A stretch of 64,000 nucleotides of DNA. Source: Bacteroides intestinalis (GTDB taxonomy: Bacteria; Bacteroidota; Bacteroidia; Bacteroidales; Bacteroidaceae). This document shows, piece by piece, positions 34,395-45,400 of this stretch. The notes beneath the pieces were generated by a model. The model was not told the DNA's origin, did not search any database, and saw only the letters and a list, made by a program, of their open reading frames with translations. Both the position numbers and the translations under genes were made by a program. The stretch is from positions 434,001 through 498,000 of the forward strand of contig NZ_QRZF01000001.1 of the NCBI RefSeq assembly GCF_003464595.1, written 5' to 3'. Within the stretch, counting starts at the first letter, position 1, and each line of letters begins with the position of its first letter.

Positions 34395-35381
34395 TTATCT
34401 ACTCGGGAAAAAGACTTTATTAGCACCGGAAGTCAGTTTGCAAGACTCCGGTTCATTTTCTATGAACGATTGGATATGGCGAATACGCTTTTCTGCCAGA
34501 ATTTCGTCCACAGCAATCAAGATACCGGTTTCTTCTACATCACCGAAACCGTAGTTAATAGCGGTGCCAAACATACGCATGGTTGGGCTCAGGCTCATGT
34601 AAGCATTCACCAACGGCGGAATATTGTAACCTAACTTACGTATCTCGCAATTCAATATCTTATAGTCTTCCTTAAATGTCTTCTTACAAAACAAAGCAGC
34701 CAAATCAGCTTCTTTAGCTTCCATTTCCAGCGGTTTCATCGGAGTAATCAGATTATCTTTATCCGCAAAGTGCTTCTTCAAAAAATAAAGAATCATGTCG
34801 CGTCCCTGGCGGTGATAGCTTGGATACATAGTTACTTTACCGAAGAAATATTTCACATTCGGCATAACTACTGTCAATGCTCCCAGTCCGTCCCACAAAT
34901 TATCTAACGCAAATAAGCCTTTGCTACCGGCACGGGTAGACTGATATTCCACTGTAACAAACGAACGACCTAACTCAATAGTAGTAGGAAGATACTCCTT
35001 CAGGAACTTTTCAGAGAAATTGAACATATGAGCCGTAGCCAGAATGGGAGCGCCATGTTCGTCATATTGAACATCCGTACCAAGGAGATAACGGTAACCG
35101 CCCAATATTTCTTCTGCCTCCGGATTCCAAACAATCAGCTGTTTATAAGGATTTTCCATGATATCGTATTCATCGATATCCAGCGGTTTTCCTGTTCCCC
35201 CGCCTGCCGCACGAAAAGCAATCTCACGCAAACGTCCGATTTCCTGCATTATATTCGGAGAATCCTGAGCTGTAATGATATAAATCTGATTATGGCTCTT
35301 GTTGGTCGTACGCAGACGCTTCTCTTCGGTCAATTCCGCTTTCAGAAGGTCCTTACTTATAGGTTCAATAATCTCTTCCAT
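34395..35381 (-). CDS. glsB: GNAT/hemolysin-like N-acyltransferase, glycine lipid synthesis
   Basis: 328 residues of the OlsB/hemolysin-type acyltransferase group (IGRLREIAFRAAGGG and ELGRSFVTVEYQ are typical). It lies 38 bp downstream of a PlsC-like gene, the arrangement of the Bacteroides glycine-lipid genes. GlsB N-acylates glycine with a hydroxy fatty acid and GlsA adds a second acyl chain; glycine lipids matter for stress and gut colonisation in Bacteroides thetaiotaomicron. The assignment rests on pairing and family. It converges with dgt across about 20 bp. Confidence 0.72.
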   Translation of the reverse strand: MEEIIEPISKDLLKAELTEEKRLRTTNKSHNQIYIITAQDSPNIMQEIGRLREIAFRAAGGGTGKPLDIDEYDIMENPYKQLIVWNPEAEEILGGYRYLLGTDVQYDEHGAPILATAHMFNFSEKFLKEYLPTTIELGRSFVTVEYQSTRAGSKGLFALDNLWDGLGALTVVMPNVKYFFGKVTMYPSYHRQGRDMILYFLKKHFADKDNLITPMKPLEMEAKEADLAALFCKKTFKEDYKILNCEIRKLGYNIPPLVNAYMSLSPTMRMFGTAINYGFGDVEETGILIAVDEILAEKRIRHIQSFIENEPESCKLTSGANKVFFPSR

Positions 35382-35418
35382 ATTTTTTTGTTAGTAGTTC
35401 TCTTATTAAAACTAAGTT

Positions 35419-36237
35419 CTATAATTTATAAACGATATCTTTTACGTAAGCCGCCCACTCGGCAGGAGTCTTCGATTTATCAAAAGTCTGCCAGGAAATA
35501 GGTTTCCCAATGGTAACGGTAAACGTTTTATGACGGTTCTTCAGCATCTCATCCGCAAGATAGAGCATAGCAATATTAACCTTGATGCCCAAGAATTTAC
35601 AGATGTTAGCCAAATTATAAAAAAAGTTCGAATTCCGGCCCTCGAAATGAATAGGGACAACATCACGATGTGTCTGCACACTCTTCACTACAAAGGTCTT
35701 TTTCCAATCCAAGTCACGGATCACTCCATTCTGACGACGAGAACACAACCCGGCCGGAAACATAATCAATTGATCATCGGATGCAAAGCCTGCTTCTACC
35801 ATTCTCGGAAAGTCTTTTGCCTGTTTTCCGGTCTTATTAATAGGTATACAGAGAGGGGCTAATCCTTGCAGGTTCATCAGCAAGTCATTTACCATATACT
35901 TCACCTTACCATTATAAAAAGAGCCCAGTACATATCCCAAGGCCACACCATCCTGGCCTCCCAATGGATGATTGGAGACAAAGGTATAGAGTCCTTCTTT
36001 CGGTAGGTTTTCTTCTCCCTTCACCACGATATTGGCATCCAGAAATTCCAGGCAGGCTTTTAAAAAGTCTACACCCACTTTATCCTTAGAATCGCGCAGG
36101 AAAACATTCAGTTCTTCCTGATGAACAATTCTTTTCAGATAAGAAACTACGAATCTGGGGATGTACTTATAGTACTTCGGAGCCTTTTCCCGGAGTACTT
36201 TATCAATATCAATCAAAAATAAAGAGTCGTCAGCCAT
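35419..36237 (-). CDS. glsA: PlsC-like O-acyltransferase, glycine lipid synthesis
   Basis: 272 residues from the ATG at 36237 (MADDSLFLID); a longer reading adds nine residues. The acyltransferase motif I appears as SNHPLGGQD, an NHPxxxxD-type block like the NHxxxxD of PlsC, with FPAGLCSRR as motif III. It probably O-acylates the product of the next gene, glsB, to give the final glycine lipid. It is divergent from a pair of sigma factors. Confidence 0.72.
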   Translation of the reverse strand: MADDSLFLIDIDKVLREKAPKYYKYIPRFVVSYLKRIVHQEELNVFLRDSKDKVGVDFLKACLEFLDANIVVKGEENLPKEGLYTFVSNHPLGGQDGVALGYVLGSFYNGKVKYMVNDLLMNLQGLAPLCIPINKTGKQAKDFPRMVEAGFASDDQLIMFPAGLCSRRQNGVIRDLDWKKTFVVKSVQTHRDVVPIHFEGRNSNFFYNLANICKFLGIKVNIAMLYLADEMLKNRHKTFTVTIGKPISWQTFDKSKTPAEWAAYVKDIVYKL

Positions 36238-36337
36238 TCTTTTTAAGATGAAATGATTGCGCAAAATTAACTCATCTTTTTAATTATACGCAATAAAATT
36301 GTCTAAAACTGCACCCAAAAACAAACAAAAGACGCCC

Positions 36338-36361
36338 AAAAACTATCATTTGATAGTTTTT
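36338..36361. promoter_or_regulatory. Perfect palindrome upstream of the first ECF sigma gene
   Basis: Arms AAAAACTATCA and TGATAGTTTTT (11 bp each) around a 2-bp centre. The same palindrome core precedes the second sigma gene. Both leaders also share ATTGC, CGTCCGT and CTTTCGTAAAATTGCAA blocks between palindrome and start codon. Confidence 0.7.
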
Positions 36362-36467
36362 GCCCTAAAGATTGCTTGAAATGCGTCCGTCGGAGTTAGA
36401 TAACTTTCGTAAAATTGCAACATCAAAAGTCAAACAAACGAATAACTATATAAAAAAGGAGAACGAT

Positions 36468-36971
36468 ATGAACAGTATTACATTCCAAAAAGATTTGCTC
36501 GGAGTACAAAGCGATTTATTACGTTTCGCATACAAATTAACCTCCGACCGTGAAGAAGCAAATGATTTGCTTCAGGAAACCTCATTAAAGGCATTGGATA
36601 ATGAAGACAAATATGTACCCGACACTAATTTCAAAGGCTGGATGTACACCATCATGCGCAATATCTTTATTAATAACTATCGCAAGGTGGTTCGCGACCA
36701 GACCTTCGTAGACCAGACTGATAATCTTTATCATCTTAATCTGCCACAGGAATCCGGATTTGCAAACACCGAAAGCGCTTATGACCTGAAAGAGATGCAC
36801 CGCATAGTAAATGCCTTGCCACGCGAATATAAGATTCCATTCTCTATGCATGTATCCGGTTTCAAATACCGCGAAATTGCAGAAAAGCTGGGATTACCCT
36901 TAGGCACAGTAAAGAGCCGCATATTCTTTACACGCCAGAAGTTGCAGCAAGAACTGAAAGACTTCAGATAA
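36468..36971 (+). CDS. ECF-type RNA polymerase sigma factor, copy 1
   Basis: 167 residues from the ATG at 36468, preceded by AAAAAGGAGAA, a strong ribosome binding site for Bacteroides. Region 2 covers about 10-85 (LLRFAYKLTSDREEANDLLQE, GWMYTIMRNIFINNYRK), and region 4 covers about 110-165 (ALPREYKIPFSMHVSGFKYREIAEKLGLPLGTVKSRIF). No anti-sigma factor gene is adjacent. It is nearly identical to the next gene, about 270 bp downstream, so this is a recent tandem duplication. Confidence 0.9.
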   Translation: MNSITFQKDLLGVQSDLLRFAYKLTSDREEANDLLQETSLKALDNEDKYVPDTNFKGWMYTIMRNIFINNYRKVVRDQTFVDQTDNLYHLNLPQESGFANTESAYDLKEMHRIVNALPREYKIPFSMHVSGFKYREIAEKLGLPLGTVKSRIFFTRQKLQQELKDFR

Positions 36972-37024
36972 CCTGACTGGCAAGATAAAACCAGGGATTA
37001 CCTTATTCAACCTAAACCGATAAC

Positions 37025-37087
37025 GTTTTGATATAACAGAGTGTTCATACAGAGGTCAGAAGCCTCCTGTATGAACGCCATCAAAAC
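37025..37087. terminator. Nested hairpin after the first sigma gene
   Basis: Outer arms GTTTTGAT / ATCAAAAC (37025-37032, 37080-37087) enclose a second stem GTTCATACAG / CTGTATGAAC (37043-37052, 37067-37076). There is no long T run. It probably separates the two sigma transcripts or marks an mRNA 3' end. Confidence 0.55.
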
Positions 37088-37136
37088 ACCCGAAAACTAT
37101 CAATTTATCACCCGAAAACTATCAATTGATAGTTTT
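37088..37136. promoter_or_regulatory. 22-bp direct repeat and palindrome upstream of the second sigma gene
   Basis: ACCCGAAAACTATCAATT is repeated at 37088 and 37110, 22 bp apart. The second copy continues into a perfect palindrome (AAAACTATCAA with TTGATAGTTTT, 37115-37136), the same core as at 36338-36361. Confidence 0.75.
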
Positions 37137-37244
37137 CCCCCCATTTATTGCGAGAATTCCGTCCGTTAAAGTGACGTATCTTTCGTAAAATTGCAAAGTC
37201 AAAAGGCAAAACAAAAGAATAACTATTGAAAAGGAGAATTGATT

Positions 37245-37751
37245 ATGAATAACAGTATTACATTCCAAAAAGAATTACTCGGGGTACAAGACGATTTATT
37301 ACGCTTTGCATACAAATTAACCTCGGATCACGAAGAAGCAAACGACCTACTCCAGGAAACCTCATTAAAGGCGTTAGATAACGAAGATAAATATGCACCT
37401 GATACGAATTTCAAAGGATGGATGTATACCATCATGCGTAACATCTTTATCAACAACTACCGTAAAGTAGTTCGCGATCAGACTTTCGTAGACCAAACAG
37501 ATAATCTCTATCATCTCAACTTACCGCAGGAATCGGGATTCGATTGCACGGAAAGCGCTTATGATCTGAAAGAGATGCACCGTATAGTAAATGCTCTGCC
37601 CCGTGAATACAAGATTCCGTTCTCAATGCACGTATCCGGTTTCAAATACCGCGAAATTGCAGAGAAGCTGGGATTACCATTAGGTACAGTAAAAAGCCGT
37701 ATCTTCTTCACCCGACAGAAGTTACAACAAGAATTGAAAGATTTTGTTTAA
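37245..37751 (+). CDS. ECF-type RNA polymerase sigma factor, copy 2
   Basis: 168 residues from the ATG at 37245, with AAAAGGAGAA upstream; the longer reading begins at a TTG. It differs from copy 1 at about ten positions (for example MNNSITFQKE versus MNSITFQKD, SGFDCT versus SGFANT, and a terminal DFV versus DFR). The whole region-4 helix-turn-helix is unchanged, so both should read the same promoters. The shared palindrome and leader suggest common control, perhaps self-regulation. Confidence 0.9.
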   Translation: MNNSITFQKELLGVQDDLLRFAYKLTSDHEEANDLLQETSLKALDNEDKYAPDTNFKGWMYTIMRNIFINNYRKVVRDQTFVDQTDNLYHLNLPQESGFDCTESAYDLKEMHRIVNALPREYKIPFSMHVSGFKYREIAEKLGLPLGTVKSRIFFTRQKLQQELKDFV

Positions 37752-37869
37752 TAATAAAGAATAATAATAAGCAGAATCAATACATCACATAGAATTTTAG
37801 TTGTGTTAGAGAGATAATGGGCAGGCAGGAGTAATCCGGTCTGCCCTATCTTTTTTAGGGGTCTGCTCC

Positions 37870-37966
37870 ACACCCGAACCATACCAAAGCCGTACTTGCT
37901 CCGTACATTCTCCACTCAGAAGTACCTCTACACGGAGAAAGTACGGAGTTGGTACGGAGCAAGTGC
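37870..37966. repeat. Inverted array of 11-bp units
   Basis: Left units of 11 bp start at 37870, 37881, 37892 and 37903 and all end in CC (for example GTACTTGCTCC and GTACATTCTCC). Right units of 11 bp in the opposite sense start at 37934, 37945 and 37956 (GGAGAAAGTAC, GGAGTTGGTAC, GGAGCAAGTGC). They are separated by about 20 bp. It lies between the second sigma gene and the stop of the sulfatase-GH16 gene. Confidence 0.85.
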
Positions 37967-37985
37967 AGCCCGGGCAGGTATTTGA

Positions 37986-40406
37986 TTAGTAAAATCTGGG
38001 GGCAGGAGGATTTTCGCCTTTATAATCCTTATTCGTATAAACGCGTATCCAGTCGATATACATGGCAGGCTTGGCATCTTTTTTCCATTCGGAAGGAATG
38101 ATAGCACCAGGCCAGGCATTCGGGTTCGTAGAGATACCCGTACTGAAAATCAGGAAGAAGCCCAGCGGATCACTCCAAGGCCAGTCGGTATTGCCATCAG
38201 CCCCTTTGTGATGTTCAAAATAGGCTTGTCCGTTGACACCTCCTACAATGCGGTCGGGATACCATTCCAGCCAATAGATATTCCATTGAGACATATCGGC
38301 AAGATTGATGGAAGAAGTGACACTACCGCCACCGCCTACTACACCGGCATAGTGGTTTTCGGAATGGAGCGTGAAATGAGCACAATCATTCAATGTCTTC
38401 TTGGGATTCTCCAAAAGATCGATCTCACCATTCTTCGGCCAAGGACGGTTATTGTTCCCCATAAACCAGAGAGCATCATTGAAGCCTACATAAGGAGTAC
38501 GTTTGAAACGTATCTCAATACGCATATTTTCAGTAAAGTTACACCAGAACTCCTTACTGCCGGGAAGTGAGGTGCGATAGCAACCGTGGGAATACTTCAC
38601 TTTCTTACCGAAGCGGTTGTCTATCGAGTCTTTCTCTTCTACACTCCAGATGCGCAAAACTCCATCTTCTACTTTTGAACATTTCCTGTTATCGACCTTT
38701 GCCGTACGTGACATGTGCAAGCCTCTATGCTCTACAAAGCCAAGCGGCAGTCCCTTTTTCGTATCCTTATCATTAAACTCATGGGCTGTATAAAAAGACC
38801 ATCCTTTCATTTTAGGATGCATATCGCCCTTCTTCAAGTGCAGGGCATCCCCCGGATTGTCATACACCAATGTTTCATCATCTTTCGGCAATACCCTCTC
38901 TACGTCTTCTCCATCGGGATAGGGAACAAACTTGCCGGTAGTTTTCAGAATAGGCATAGTGGCATGTTGAGCTCGCAGATAGTCACTCAAAACTTTAGCC
39001 AGCTCCTTCACTTTATCCGGATAACATGCAGACAAATCATGCTGTTCGGAAATATCATCGTTCAAGTTGTATAGACAACTGCTGCCGGTTTCGTAATAAT
39101 GAATTAATTTCCAGTCACCTTTCACAACGGCACTTTGTGGAGCACCAATCGTTTGTATTCTCTCACCCCAATTATTCGGATAATGGAAAAATAAAGCACG
39201 TTCTTTTTCTCCAGTCTGTCCCTTCACCTGTGCCATAAAGCTCTGCCCGTCAATCTGCTGTGGTGTCTGATAATCATGTACTCCAGCTATTTCCAACAGA
39301 GTCGGGAAGAAATCTTCAATAATGACTGGTGTATCATTCATGGTTGAGGGGGGCGTTACATTCGGATAATAGACGATCATCGGTTCGCGAATTCCTCCTT
39401 CTTTCAAGGAACCTTTTCCTTCACTCAATGGAGCATTTTTATCCGCACGGCCTATTGTATAGCCACCATTATCCGACATGAAAATAATAACTGTGTGATC
39501 TGCAATGCCTTTCCGGTCTACATAGTCCATCAAATCTCCCAAGCTCTTGTCCATACCCTCCACCAAGGCAGCATACTGCGCCTCTTTATGTGGAAGCCCT
39601 TTATCCATATACTTCTGATAGAAACGTTTATCTGTCCCGAAAGGCGCATGCACGGCATAATGACTCATATAGAGGAAAAAAGGCTTAGACTGGTCAAGAG
39701 CCTTATCCATAAGCCCTTTTGCCTCCAATGTCAAAGCCTCAGTAAGGAAAGTATCTGTTCCATGATACTTTTCCAAATCGGGCACAGCCCATATCGCTGC
39801 CCATTCCGGCTTGCCGGAAGCACCATATCCTTCTTCGCCCAGATAGCTGCCCATAGCACCGGCTGCATGACCGGCTATGTTATAATCGAAGCCGATAGCC
39901 AATGGATTGGCAGCAGGTGTATCTATCGAACCGAAATGAGCTTTACCTACCATCATGGTAGTATATCCGTTTTCACGAAGCAATTGTGGCAGGCACTTCG
40001 CATAAAAAGAATGTTCCAACCCGGGTTCAGGACACAGACCATTATAATTCCATGCTTCAAAATCCAGCATCTCATTTTTCCGGTCGGTCGGTGTATCTTT
40101 CTTCAACGTCCAGTTCGTTACTTTATGCCGGGCGGCGTTTGCTCCCGTAAACAAGCTGACACGTGAAGGGGAACTGATAGGGCATGCATAAGCGTGCGTA
40201 AACCTGACACCTTTCTTTGCCAGACGCTCCATATTGGGTGTTTCATAAATATGATTCAATTCGGTAGTATCATTCCAGAACGGTAAGGAAGTATCTTGCC
40301 ATCCCATGTCATCCACCAGAAAAAGAATAATATTAGGCTTTTGCTGAGCTATGGCATTACCTGAAAGCAATGCCATAGCGGCTATAGAGAGTATCGAATT
40401 CTTCAT
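37986..40406 (-). CDS. Sulfatase fused to a GH16 glycoside hydrolase
   Basis: 806 residues with signal peptide. Residues about 24-490 are an S1-type sulfatase: the site modified to formylglycine is Ser78 in SSPSR (78-82), with metal-binding blocks VDDMG and MSDNGGYT. Residues about 530-795 are a GH16 domain with the catalytic signature EIDLLE (661-666) in NGEIDLLEN and the sugar-binding-type WPWSDPLGFFLIFS. GH16 enzymes retain stereochemistry and cut beta-1,3 or beta-1,4 galactan or glucan links, including mucin and keratan-type chains. Joining desulfation and endo-cleavage in one chain is unusual. It is the last gene of the minus-strand utilisation operon, 4 bp after GH29. Confidence 0.85.
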   Translation of the reverse strand: MKNSILSIAAMALLSGNAIAQQKPNIILFLVDDMGWQDTSLPFWNDTTELNHIYETPNMERLAKKGVRFTHAYACPISSPSRVSLFTGANAARHKVTNWTLKKDTPTDRKNEMLDFEAWNYNGLCPEPGLEHSFYAKCLPQLLRENGYTTMMVGKAHFGSIDTPAANPLAIGFDYNIAGHAAGAMGSYLGEEGYGASGKPEWAAIWAVPDLEKYHGTDTFLTEALTLEAKGLMDKALDQSKPFFLYMSHYAVHAPFGTDKRFYQKYMDKGLPHKEAQYAALVEGMDKSLGDLMDYVDRKGIADHTVIIFMSDNGGYTIGRADKNAPLSEGKGSLKEGGIREPMIVYYPNVTPPSTMNDTPVIIEDFFPTLLEIAGVHDYQTPQQIDGQSFMAQVKGQTGEKERALFFHYPNNWGERIQTIGAPQSAVVKGDWKLIHYYETGSSCLYNLNDDISEQHDLSACYPDKVKELAKVLSDYLRAQHATMPILKTTGKFVPYPDGEDVERVLPKDDETLVYDNPGDALHLKKGDMHPKMKGWSFYTAHEFNDKDTKKGLPLGFVEHRGLHMSRTAKVDNRKCSKVEDGVLRIWSVEEKDSIDNRFGKKVKYSHGCYRTSLPGSKEFWCNFTENMRIEIRFKRTPYVGFNDALWFMGNNNRPWPKNGEIDLLENPKKTLNDCAHFTLHSENHYAGVVGGGGSVTSSINLADMSQWNIYWLEWYPDRIVGGVNGQAYFEHHKGADGNTDWPWSDPLGFFLIFSTGISTNPNAWPGAIIPSEWKKDAKPAMYIDWIRVYTNKDYKGENPPAPRFY

Positions 40407-40410
40407 AACA

Positions 40411-42282
40411 CTACTTTGTCAGGATACCGACTTCACCGACCGTTACAACATTTTTATTATTTATCTCCGACAATGGTTCCAGCTTGAAATAACGGGCAGG
40501 ATATGTTTTGCCAAACCGTACAAAGTAAGGCACAGGATTGTGCATGATATTACTGAATTCACCACTTGCCTCACATTTAGTCCACGACTGTCCGTCAAGG
40601 CTCACATAGAAAGCATATTTATAGATAGTTCCCGTCAAATCCTCTCCTATGGAAGGAGCATAACTAAAGCCACTTACTTCAACTTTATCCCCCATATCAA
40701 CAACCAATGGCGTAAGTGCGGAAGCACGCCAAACCGTTTTCCGGTCCCCATCAATAGCCTTACGGGAATCTGCATTGCCACCAACCACCTGCCATCCATC
40801 GACAGGTACATTGCTGAGTTGTATTTCTTCATTCTTATCTGCAAGAGGTTCTGCATAGAAAAGACCGACCGCAGCAACATTAGCCACACCACGGGCAGAG
40901 CGAATGGTTACACGAATGCGCTCCGGACGAGTATCAGAGAAACGTACAAGACGTTTATATCCTACTGTTGTGCCTTCTGCCATATGAATCCAGGAACCAT
41001 CTTTATACGCTTCTACAAGGAAACTTTCAATACGTTGTCCTTTGGAGATATCTTCCTGAATCATGAAAGCATTCACCAACGCATCTTTCTGTATATCATA
41101 TTGGCGGACTGTACCGGAAGTTCCATGCCATGCCTCGTTTCCTTTCAGCACATAATTACGGGCAAATGTTTTCTTTAAATAACTGGAAAATTCTTTCAGC
41201 CTCTGCACATCATTTTCATTAATCAACCCACGAAGGTCGGGCGGAATATTCAATAAAAGAACGGAATTATAGCCTACTGACTTGAAATAAATATCCGTCA
41301 GATGATTTAAAGACTTCACCTGCTTGTCTTGATCAGCATGATAAAACCAACCCGGACGGATGGAAACATCTACCTCAGAAGGATACCAGAAAAGTTCGGT
41401 AGCGCGAGCCACTATATCACGTCCGCCTAAGTCCTTTGCCTTGCCGAAGATACCCAATTCTTTATTCTGTTCGCCGGAACGGGGATAGATACCCGGAGTC
41501 AGAGCTGTAGCACTCCATTCTGTTTCACGACCGATACCTTTTTCATTGCCTACCCAACGAACGTCATCACCCATGATAGCAGTAACTGCTTTAGGTTGCA
41601 GGCGACGAATGGTTTTCAATATAGCATCCCAGTCATAGATTTGTTTTTTGCCATTAGGACCTTCACCGTTGGCACCGTCAAACCACACTTCATGGACTTC
41701 ACCGTAATTGGTGAGTAATTCAGTCAGTTGCTCGATGAAAAACTGGTTGTAGGCAGGAGAATCACCATAGCAAGAAGCATTACGATCCCACGGGGAGAGG
41801 TAAACTCCAAACTTGATGCCATACTTCTTGCAGGCATCGCGCAATTCACGTACCACATCTCCCTTTCCACCTTTCCAAGAAGAAGATGCTACGGAGTGCC
41901 GGGTCGTTTTGGTAGGCCAGAGACAGAAGCCATCGTGATGTTTGGCGGTGATGATGGCCATCTTGAAACCGGATTCTTTAAGAGTCCGCACCCATTGTTC
42001 GCAGTCCAGCGAGGTAGGATTAAAGATGGCAGGATCTTCAGTACCATCTCCCCACTCTCGTCCGGTGAAAGTATTTACACCGAAATGCAGGAAAGCGGTC
42101 AGTTCCATACGCTGCCACTCCAGTTGTTGGGGAGTGGGTACAAGGCGTGAAGCCATTTCTATCTTTTCCGCAACTGTAGCACCAGCGGGAAAAGCAACGT
42201 GCTTTTCATAATAAGTCTCTTGTGCCTGCAATCCGGAAAGGATTGTAAGACTGAGAACTGTAGTTAGAATCAGGTTTTTCAT
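40411..42282 (-). CDS. GH29 alpha-L-fucosidase with C-terminal discoidin domain
   Basis: 623 residues with signal peptide. The GH29 barrel occupies about 45-365; the nucleophile is predicted as Asp202 in EVWFDGANGEG, and TAKHHDGF (112-119) is a conserved substrate-binding block. The C-terminal part (about 480-620) looks like an F5/8 type C carbohydrate-binding domain. It removes alpha-linked fucose, common on mucin and Lewis-type glycans. It is tightly packed in the operon between GH2 and the sulfatase-GH16 gene. Confidence 0.9.
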   Translation of the reverse strand: MKNLILTTVLSLTILSGLQAQETYYEKHVAFPAGATVAEKIEMASRLVPTPQQLEWQRMELTAFLHFGVNTFTGREWGDGTEDPAIFNPTSLDCEQWVRTLKESGFKMAIITAKHHDGFCLWPTKTTRHSVASSSWKGGKGDVVRELRDACKKYGIKFGVYLSPWDRNASCYGDSPAYNQFFIEQLTELLTNYGEVHEVWFDGANGEGPNGKKQIYDWDAILKTIRRLQPKAVTAIMGDDVRWVGNEKGIGRETEWSATALTPGIYPRSGEQNKELGIFGKAKDLGGRDIVARATELFWYPSEVDVSIRPGWFYHADQDKQVKSLNHLTDIYFKSVGYNSVLLLNIPPDLRGLINENDVQRLKEFSSYLKKTFARNYVLKGNEAWHGTSGTVRQYDIQKDALVNAFMIQEDISKGQRIESFLVEAYKDGSWIHMAEGTTVGYKRLVRFSDTRPERIRVTIRSARGVANVAAVGLFYAEPLADKNEEIQLSNVPVDGWQVVGGNADSRKAIDGDRKTVWRASALTPLVVDMGDKVEVSGFSYAPSIGEDLTGTIYKYAFYVSLDGQSWTKCEASGEFSNIMHNPVPYFVRFGKTYPARYFKLEPLSEINNKNVVTVGEVGILTK

Positions 42283-42307
42283 GCTATCTTATGTTATAGG
42301 TTTCGAT

Positions 42308-45400
<3,093 letters not shown>

